The notes below the pieces were generated by a model, which was given only the letters and a program-made list of their open reading frames with translations, did no database searches and had not been told where the DNA came from. Both the position numbers and the translations under genes were made by a program. A DNA stretch of 64,000 nucleotides from Enoplolaimus lenunculus (Eukaryota; Nematoda; Enoplea; Enoplida; Thoracostomopsidae). The DNA lies in the NCBI GenBank assembly GCA_030248215.1, contig JASANG010001817.1, positions 33,700 to 97,699 of the forward strand. Reading direction: 5' to 3'. This document shows positions 54,246 to 62,330 of the stretch, piece by piece. Each line of letters begins with the position of its first letter. Position 1 is the first letter of the stretch.

Positions 54246-55038
54246 GTGTATACGTGGTTTACAACCTAGGGCGGTAATAAACGGAGTCGATGGGGCGCGT
54301 GCGCTCCATTGGTCTGAGAAGACAAAACTTTTTTGTTTAATTTGTAAGTTTCGGTGGGTTTCTGAAAAAACGGTAAAAAAAGTTAGCGTTTCACGCATAT
54401 TAACTAAGCATCCTTTATGGTTGTATTTCCAGCGTGTAATCAACTGGTTTTCAAACTTACTCATGTGAAAAAAGTAAGCTAAACTGCAGGGTTTTTCCGG
54501 TCATGACCATCCAGCCGTCGTTTTTCCTAACCTGGTTGCATATTGAAAATTGTTACATATTTGAGCTTATCATAACCTCCCCTGGTCATTTCGCGATAAA
54601 ATTTAAATTTTTGAAAAATTTGATTTAGTAAGGTCCCAACGCTGGGGAGATAACCGAAGATACCCAAAACCATTGGCCTGCGCCCCCTTAGGTTCTTCAT
54701 TTCACCGCCTCTATTTATAAATATTTTTGAGCGTAAAAATAACGGAATTTCCGGTAGATTCTATAACACAAACGAATGCCAAATTTTTTCCGGAAACGGA
54801 AACAAATATCCTGTTATACTTTGAATGTTACGATAATTTCATTCATTTAAAATTTCTCTTAACCTCAAATTTGTAAATTTAACAGGTCTTGGCCCAAAAA
54901 TTCTTTTCCACTTGAAATATGAACACTGAGTTCAATGTATATTTAACTGTTTAGCTTTCACAGATACAGATACATCCCATTGGTTTGAACCTACAGCTTA
55001 GGCCCATTTGTTCAACTGCTCAAATATTCTGGGGGTCG
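54245..55038. other. Unassigned stretch
   Basis: A minus-strand frame over 54.25-54.46 kb runs into the TA repeat and is not accepted. No other feature seen. Confidence 0.3.
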
Positions 55039-55282
55039 CACTCTAAATTCCAGTAAATTAATTAATCAACTCAAACGGAAAGTTAGTTATTACTGAGTTA
55101 ATAACAGTAAACTTTAACTTATTCAGAATTGAGTTGATTCTCTCTAAGAGTCAAGTTGACTCCGGAGGAGTTGATGTATTTAGTTTAGAAATAAGTTGAA
55201 TAAAGTCACAATTGTGGGTTCTGATAGTCGTAACTGAGACAGAGTGATTCAATTCATTCTGAGTTAAAATCAACTCACTGGT
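55039..55282 (+). mobile_element. Family D MITE, right end truncated
   Basis: CACTCTAAATTCCAGTAAAT start; stops at AACTCACTGG. Confidence 0.7.
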
Positions 55283-55427
55283 TGTATATTTCTCAAATTT
55301 TATACTTTTTATAACATCAACTGTTTTTATTTTTGTATTTTGTTACGAAATCACTTCAATTCTCAATAACTTACTTAAAGTGTCAACGAAACGTATCAAA
55401 CAAGCAAATTTTGTGAAACTATGCAAA

Positions 55428-55565
55428 ATTTCAGGCTTTTCCGGACTACACAAACTGAATCAAAATTGTACTCCGCCAGAGTCAAACGTGTGACTCAGTG
55501 AATCGAATTTGACTTTGGTGGAGTCGAATTTTGACTCACAGTTTGTGTAGTCCGGAAAAGCCTAC
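55428..55565. mobile_element. Family E MITE, internal part
   Basis: GGCTTTTCCGGACTACACAAAC and its inverted copy at the right; both CACTGCAAAAA termini missing. Confidence 0.7.
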
Positions 55566-55930
55566 TAAGGTTTTTGAAAAAATGACGCCTAAAATTATTT
55601 TTTCGCCCACCCAAAGTATACGTCTGCCGGTAAAATTCCCATATACCGCGAGTGAAAAAACCCCTGATTTCCGAGTCCTGAATTCGGTTGAACCTGGATC
55701 TTTAAGATAAAATTGAAATCATTCATTCACAATGCGGGTTAGCCGACAAGTTCCAAAATGAACAAAAATTCTAATTATTTTAAGTATCTGAACGACAGTG
55801 CTTTTCACGGCAAATTTGAATGCAAAGTTTTTGAGAAATTTCAAATGTTTACAATTTTCTTAATATGTCTGTATGAAAACATATTTTTTGAAAACAACAA
55901 TGCCTCGAGTTTTCTCGAGCGTAATTACGG

Positions 55931-56379
55931 TACTGTATTGACCCTAATAAGACGGGGGTAATAATAGGGGGTCTCATTTTAAGTCCCGATCAATAGGAGT
56001 TCGTATCCCTAATAAGAGTCCGTAAGCGGATCGAGTCCCTAAACCCTAACTAGAGTCCATTAATTACAATTATCCCTAATTGTAGCACATAAATGACTCC
56101 AGGACCATATAAAGTTGAGTTCGTAACTTAAAGTGTACTTAAGTTTTGAAAGTAACAATCCAAAGCATAACCTTGCACTATCGCTCAAGCTATTGATACA
56201 ACACAAACAAACATTTAATTCACCGGATTGTTGCAATACCGAATATGTATCAGTAACGAAAGGCGGTGGAGGGCGTGTTAAAAATACATAACAGTCCGTA
56301 ATCGAATTACAAGGGGGGTGCCCTCAGGAGAGGCCAAATAAATATCAGTCCTCCCGTCTTATTCGGTCCACTACAGTAT
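55931..56379 (+). mobile_element. Family F MITE, full length
   Basis: TACTGTATTGACCCTAATAAG to TCTTATTCGGTCCACTACAG-TA. Confidence 0.8.
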
Positions 56380-56480
56380 TTCATTTTTTAACTAAAAAAA
56401 GCATACTTTACAAACCGTGTATAAATATTATTACTAGTTAGTTTATATATTTATTCAACTCTCACGTCGACTAGTTTCAG

Positions 56481-56575
56481 ACATTTACGCCGCAGTGGTT
56501 CAGTGAGGAATCTGAGTTGGTGAAGGCTGGCACTGAAAAACGTCAAGTTGTTCTTGAGGATATGTTTGGTAGACC
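56481..56575 (+). CDS. Possible internal exon, 31 codons
   Basis: Acceptor CGACTAGTTTCAG and donor GTAAGC bound a frame reading TFTPQWFSEESELVKAGTEK then RQVVLEDMFGR, phase 0 in and 2 out. The minus strand is also open here and ends with AATAAA, so strand is not certain. It could belong to a gene upstream of the tetraspan gene. Confidence 0.35.
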
Positions 56576-56633
56576 GTAAGCAGTGGTTCAATAAGTCAGT
56601 ATTTACGCAACAGGATAAATACGGTATGGCGTA

Positions 56634-56848
56634 CACTGTAAAAAAATGGTTAATCAAATTGACTCTCTCTCGGAAATAGGCTTTTCCTGACTACACAAAC
56701 TGAGTCAAATGCGATTCCGCCAGAGTCAAACGTGCGACATAGTAAATCGAATTTGACTCTGATGGAGTCGAATTTGACTCAGTTTGTGTAGTCCCGTATA
56801 GAGCCTATTTTGGAGAAAGTCAATTTGACTCACCATTTTTTGCAGTGT
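56634..56848. mobile_element. Family E palindromic MITE, full length
   Basis: TA-CACTGTAAAAAAATGG to CACCATTTTTTGCAGTG-TA. Confidence 0.85.
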
Positions 56849-57048
56849 ACCAGCACTACCGTTAATCACATCTACATTCGTCTTAACTGCTCCTGTCGTT
56901 AGGTGAAGATGATCGAGAGTTCTCGAAGAGCCAGAGCAAAACTATTTCAGCTGAACTGGGTCATAATTGGTACTGTTACTTTTTTTGCTAGAAACATAGT
57001 TCGTTTCAAACTTCATAGTTGAAACTGAAAAGATTTGTTTCCAAAATA

Positions 57049-57240
57049 GGCCCATATAAAGATCAGGGGCGGAACGTTTTTCTGCGGGACTGCATCTGAG
57101 CATATAAGTTTATTATTAGAACGTTTTTTGTTTGTGTTTATGTATAAGCTCATGCTCGCGAATAAACTTTCCTTTAGGATTAAGTATACGTTTAGGAATA
57201 TTGTTATATTACTGTTACAGCCCTGTTATCTACATTGACT
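57049..57240 (+). mobile_element. Family A MITE, core eroded
   Basis: GGCCCATATAAAGATCAGGG to CCCTGTTATCTACATTG. Only isolated TTAGGA motifs remain inside. Confidence 0.7.
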
Positions 57241-57514
57241 GCGAAACATAAGTTTCCTGGAAACCTAAGATGACAAATTTTGTCAATCTGCCAATTATCG
57301 AGATGTTAAGGTGTCGGTAGAGCTTGTCATGCATTTGCCTGCAGTACAGTACAATTGTTTTGCAATGCCATACGGCGCCTAATGCATTAAACTTGGTAAA
57401 AAAACCCGCTAAACTATCATATACTTTCAACTTTTTGTGTATTCCACAACAAACGCGCTACTATCGGTTGTGATTTTAGGTTAAAAATTACTTAGCTACT
57501 AAAAACTAATAAAT

Positions 57515-59668
57515 ATGACGACAACTAACCGGCACAATATACCCAATTTACCTGACATGCTGTCAACGCTCTCAACCGACTGCATCCTGCTTCCAGCGTA
57601 CTCATCTTCTCGTATCGTAGGCCGAATACGGCCCGTTCCCTGGCGCAGTCATTCGGCCACATCAAAGCCTCGCCGACCGCGGACTCATCACGGCAAAACT
57701 ACCCAAAGCCAATTCTGTTCCGATCCCGAATCTTGCCCTCAATCTGATCATCATGCCTCAGTCCGCCGTCTAGCGTGGGTCCACTTTTGGGCGAATTTGT
57801 ATTCAATTTTTGTTGTTATATCAGCGTCTACTCTGTACATTGAACCACGACAAGAACATTCGACTTCATCGACTCCGGAACAAATGTCGATCTATCAGCC
57901 GTACGCTAATTGGCTCACACTGTTCGGGAAAGCATTCGCTGGAGCTTCGTTGACGAGCTTTGCATCAAATGTAATTGGCTGTTTGGCAAGTTTATCGTGT
58001 ACGCAACGATTCTCGTGCGCGTATACAGTATCACTTACTGTAGGTGCGTCGGCGACCGTATGCATGCATTCGTTGCAGTTATGGTGCATTATTGAAGTGT
58101 ACCATAGAGGTAATAACCCTTTGTCGCATAGAGTTTACGTGAGCAACTAAGCACAAACTGTATAAACGAAAATACAATGTGAGTTCTGTCGAAAAATATA
58201 TATACTAGATTGTCGGGTTTACCCGACACCGTCGGGAATAAACTGACTAACTGTCGGGAATAACCGACTTCTATCGGGATTACAAAAATGAGAAAATGTT
58301 AATTCTGGCCTAAATCTACTATCAATCGGTTCCAAAAATCAACACAATAAACCTTGTGATACTGCGAATGTATCAAACAATTTTGTTAATGTAGAAAAAA
58401 ACAAAAACAGCACTTAATTTTAACAAAAACCTTAGTGTTTTGAGCAAAAAATTAGCCAAAAATCCGAACAAATTAGGGGTACCTTACTTATTGCGTTACA
58501 GAGAGACTGAAATCGCGCTTATGCGTCTGAAAACTAGCTATGTAACTGTAGGAACTTTTCTGCATATTGTGATATAAAAGTTGTCGGGATTGGGCTATAT
58601 TGGGGCAAGTTTGAATCAGTTATTCTTAGCACTGTCGGGAAAATCCGACTTAAGGCTGGTGTCAGGTTTAGCCGAGTTTACAATATAAAAACAAGAGAGT
58701 TGGGCTCCAACTGACATATATTTAATTAAAAATAACAGTCGGTAACCGAATAACAAGGGGTACCATTTCGAAAGGCAGAATAAACATACTCCCCTCTTTT
58801 ATTCGGGTCACTATAGTATGCCAAGGTGTACATCGGATATATATTTCCGGTAAAACTTGGTTTCCGTTTCTGTTATAGAAATACCGGATATTCTGTTATT
58901 GTTTTACGCTCAAAATTAGTTAAAACTCAAGTATTTTTCTCGCAATATTTTATTATTACAAATATGCTGCAATTGTTCGAAATAAAATAAAAATTACGAA
59001 ATTAATTAGAAATCTTAAAAATTTTGGTGCGTCTGCTATTTTGTTTAAAATTTTAGAAAACCCGGTGAATGTTTGCACGAGTCAACTCTGTTAGGCAGAA
59101 AAAACATCTGTAAAACTTTTATACTGTCTTATATTTAAATTTTATTCAAATTTGCATTTCAGACGGCTGTCCAACAGTACTGTACGTATGCAACTTTGTA
59201 TTCTGGATACTTGCAATATTGGTCTGGTTCACACTGATCCCTTACGCATGGCGTCGATTTATTAAATCCACTCGACGCGCACGAAACAACCCAGCATTTA
59301 TTCACCGTCAACAGACCAAACGTTCCCACCGGAACCGGAACAAACCTACAGCCAACAACAGTTCCCACCGGTGGATAAAGCCTTCGTGCCCATCATCTCA
59401 CCGGTTATATCCACGAAAGAATTCTTCCGACCCAGCTGAATCTTTAGTCAAAGATATGTCATCAAATTGGAGACAGAGCTCAATTTCATTTTGTACCGGT
59501 CATTTTCCGACACTTCCGGCTCATAATCGAAGTATGTCAACTCCTGCAGCTCAGGCATCTTCCAGCGGAACTGGAAACGAACGAAAATGCAATGGAGACT
59601 ATTTGCAACATTTCAACGACAGTTTTGATGCTGGAGTTGATGCGATTAAATGTAATGGAATCATTTAA
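57515..59668 (+). CDS. Tetraspan membrane protein, 2 exons, 366 aa
   Basis: Exon 1 57515-58109 (donor AGAG|GTAATAAC), exon 2 59163-59668 (acceptor TTTGCATTTCAG), phase 1 junction giving Asp-199. A polar N-terminus of ~87 residues rich in Pro/Arg/His/Ser is followed by helices near 88-109 (FWANLYSIFVVISASTLYI), 134-158, 169-192 and 203-226 (VLYVCNFVFWILAILVWF), then a long basic, Ser/Asn-rich tail. Both ends are therefore predicted cytosolic. The layout fits MS4A-like or another four-helix family; I see no decisive motif. Without splicing, exon 1 reads 211 codons. The 1.05-kb intron holds elements G and F, and two R elements begin 19 bp after the stop. Confidence 0.7.
58205..58690 (+). mobile_element. 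Family G element in the tetraspan gene intron
   Basis: TTGTCGGGTTTACCCGACACC-like left end and an imperfect inverted right end (GGTGTCAGGTTTAGCCGAG). Repeated CTGTCGGGAATAA motifs inside. No second copy in the window. Confidence 0.45.
58731..58818 (+). mobile_element. Family F MITE, right end
   Basis: CAGTCGGTAACCGAATAACA to TTTATTCGGGTCACTATAG-TA, truncated on the left, in the intron. Confidence 0.75.
58819..59162 (+). other. Intron DNA of tetraspan gene
   Basis: AT-rich, ending in the exon-2 acceptor; no repeat recognised. Confidence 0.4.
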
Positions 59669-59686
59669 CGAATGGATTCTATTGTT

Positions 59687-59957
59687 TTAACCCTTTCTCA
59701 CATGAATATTTTCTATTTCTCCTGAGACCTACTTTTATGCTACGATTCGAACTCCAGTGACTGGAGTGGGAGGCGAATACCATCACCACTCAGCTATAGG
59801 AGCTTGACGCCCGAGCCCGACGGGGCTCTCACGTCTTGTGGTGATTTAGTACTATGTATACGTGTTGCAATTGTTAAACACGGTGCGATATATACTATTT
59901 AATGTATATACACTGCGCTGAGTTGCCTACAGGCAACTCAATGTGAGAAGGGGTTAT
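59687..59957 (-). mobile_element. Family R piggyBac-type tRNA-like MITE, copy 1 of a pair
   Basis: TTAA-CCCTTTCTCACATG left, CAATGTGAGAAGGGG-TTAT right. The tRNA-like region is on the minus strand (B-box complement GATTCGAACTCC, A-box complement CCACTCAGCTA). Starts 19 bp after the tetraspan stop codon, so it lies in that gene's 3' region. Confidence 0.85.
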
Positions 59958-59982
59958 AGATAGTAAACTGAAAATTTTTCGT

Positions 59983-60253
59983 TTAACCCTTTCTCACATG
60001 AATATTTTCTATTTCTCCTGAGACCTACTTTTATGCTACGATTCGAACTCCAGTGACTGGAGTGGGAGGCGAATACCATCACCACTCAGCTATAGGAGCT
60101 TGACACTCGAGCCCGACGGGGCTCTCACGTCTTGTGATGATTTAGTACTATGTATACGTGTTGCAATTGTTAAACACGGTGCGATATATACTATTTAATG
60201 TATATACACTGCGCTGAGTTGCCTACAGGCAACTCAATGTGAGAAAGGGCTAA
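59983..60253 (-). mobile_element. Family R piggyBac-type tRNA-like MITE, copy 2 of a pair
   Basis: TTAA-CCCTTTCTCACATG left, CAATGTGAGAAAGGG-CTAA right; almost identical to copy 1, same orientation, 25 bp away. Confidence 0.85.
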
Positions 60254-60277
60254 GAAAAAAATTGAGAAATTTTTTTT

Positions 60278-60618
60278 GTTACTTTTAAGCTTAAAAAAGA
60301 CATATCGATACAGTGCTAACAAGTTGGTTAAAATTTTATCAAACACTGGCCCATGTAAAGATCAGGGGCAGAACGTTGTTCTGTGGGACTGCAATAGAGT
60401 AATTTTAAGGTTCAGACCATTTTTTGTTTAGCTTAGACTTAGGCTTAGGCTTTAGGCTTAGGAATATGCTGATTGTTACGTTTAGGATTAGGCTTAGGCT
60501 TAAGAATATGCTTATAATACTGTTCGGCATCAGTTCTTTTCATTGGCCGTTACTTTTGAGCTTAAAAAAGACTTTATATACAGTGTTAACAAGTTGTTTT
60601 AAAGTTTTATCAAACACT
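60278..60618 (+). repeat. 70-bp direct repeats flanking a family A element
   Basis: GTTACTTTTAAGCTTAAAAA...TATCAAACACT at 60278-60347 and a ~85-90% identical copy at 60549-60618 abut the two ends of the element exactly. Confidence 0.8.
60348..60548 (+). mobile_element. Family A MITE bounded by 70-bp repeats
   Basis: GGCCCATGTAAAGATCAGGG to CAGTTCTTTTCATTGGCC, TTAGGC core. Confidence 0.8.
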
Positions 60619-60745
60619 TAACCAATTGTATAGTTTCGTTTCGAGCTTCAAAGTGAACCTAATCTCAACATATATAATGGTAAGCATTAAGCAATAAAAT
60701 TTGATCTACGGTCCGTAGTATTCTCAAATGAGAACCTATAGCAGG

Positions 60746-61175
60746 TACTGTAGTGACCCGAATAAGAGGTGGTCCCCATTTTGAGTCACAATAATAGGAG
60801 TCCGTGTCCCTAATAAAGTCCGTAAGCGGATACAGTCCCTAAACCCTAATTAGAGTCCATAAATGTCCATTATCCATAAGTGTAGCGCATAAATGACCCC
60901 AGAGCAAGTTGAGTTCAAAACTTTTAAAGCGTATTTAAGTTTCGAAAGTACATTCCTAAGTATAACCTTGCATTATATCGTTCAAGCTATTAACACAAGG
61001 CAAAAAAAGTTTAATTCAACGGATAGTTGCAATACCGAATATATACCAGTAACGAAGGGCGGCGGAGGGCGGGTTAAAAATAGATAACAGTCCGTAAACC
61101 GAATAACAGGTGGGCACCGTTTGGAGTGGCCGAATAAATATCAGTCCCCACCATCTTATTCGGGTCACTACAGTA
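60746..61175 (+). mobile_element. Family F MITE, full length
   Basis: TACTGTAGTGACCCGAATAAG to CTTATTCGGGTCACTACAG-TA; the best-preserved ends of this family. Confidence 0.85.
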
Positions 61176-61246
61176 TCTCCAGTAGTGTCAGATTCTTAAA
61201 CTCATTCACTATTGCGCCTGCAAATTCTGAAATTGGCACAAACGTA

Positions 61247-61362
61247 CACTGCAAAAAATGGGGAGTCAAATTGACTCTCTCGGAAACAGGCTTTTCCTGA
61301 CTATACAAACTGAGTCAAAATTTGACTCCGTCAGAGTCAACACTCCCCATTTTTTACAGTGT
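61247..61362. mobile_element. Family E MITE, internally deleted
   Basis: TA-CACTGCAAAAAATGGGGAG to CTCCCCATTTTTTACAGTG-TA; one arm of the palindrome is mostly lost, yet both termini share the same GGGAG variant. Confidence 0.75.
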
Positions 61363-61684
61363 AGGGCAAGTCAAGCGAGAAAAATGTGCTGAATTTCGAA
61401 GCTCGCCAATCCGAAGGTACAATACCGATCAGCAACTGGTGATAGGTGATATACAATTTTAGACAACGTCAATAAGTCTAAATATATCAGAAAACCACCG
61501 TAACCCTGTCTTGGAGCAACAATCACAACCCATAAACCAGACATTTAAAATTATAGATTTCTATGCCTGATTAAAGCTTATATACCTACACATATCACAT
61601 TTATGTGAAATTCAACTCGCGATATTGTGTAATCTGATTACTAAAACTATTTTATGTTAAACTTCAGTCTGAACAAAGTAAGTG

Positions 61685-61854
61685 CTTAAAAACTTATATT
61701 CAAACATTTTGCTTAAACTAACACAAGCTTTACACGTGGCTTAGGCTTTGGAATATGCTTATGTTAATGTTATTCATGTATAAAACATTGGCTCCATTTC
61801 AGCATTTACTTAAAAACTTATATTCAAACATTTTGCTTAAACTAACACAAGCTT
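61685..61854 (+). repeat. 46-bp identical direct repeats around a TTAGG fragment
   Basis: CTTAAAAACTTATATTCAAA...ACACAAGCTT at 61685-61730 and 61809-61854, 46/46 identical, enclosing 78 bp with GGCTTAGGCTTTGGAATATG and a CATTGGC end typical of family A. Confidence 0.85.
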
Positions 61855-62110
61855 ACTTAATTTTTGTCTTATGCTAATGAGGCGCATAGAGTCAGTAATT
61901 TCAGTAAGAACAAAGCTAATATGTCTGAACGGTTAATTTGTAATATATCAAATTAAGTTAGTGACTAAAGTGTTTACTTACCTTAAGTAAGGTTTTAGAA
62001 ACAAAAAATAGTTAAGTAATTACGTAGCACGTTATGTACTAAAGTCGTGCTTAAGTAGGGGTTCAGAAATCCAGCCACTGTAGTTAAATTCGTGTCATTT
62101 TCTTTAATCT

Positions 62111-62116
62111 TTTATT
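62111..62116 (-). terminator. Polyadenylation signal of second nitrobindin-like gene
   Basis: AATAAA on the minus strand, 44 bp beyond the stop codon. Confidence 0.65.
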
Positions 62117-62159
62117 GTAATTTTCGTTTACTATTTTGTTCTTTTTTATATACATTAAT

Positions 62160-62330
62160 TTAGTCGTTTTTATGTTCCATTTGCCAATTATTGTGACAAT
62201 TCCCATGCAATACGGTTTCATTTTGTTCTAATGACCGGTTGGTTTTCATTCTATCAAACGTTACAATAACTTTTTCCGACAAATAGCGAGCCCAAATCAG
62301 TTCTGGGCAAACAAAAGTGATAAAGTTGAA
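62160..62330 (-). CDS. Second nitrobindin-like gene, terminal exon
   Basis: Phase 0 after a pyrimidine-rich acceptor; ends in a polar tail (NCHNNWQMEHKND) and TAA. Confidence 0.55.
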   Translation of the reverse strand, partial: FNFITFVCPELIWARYLSEKVIVTFDRMKTNRSLEQNETVLHGNCHNNWQMEHKND

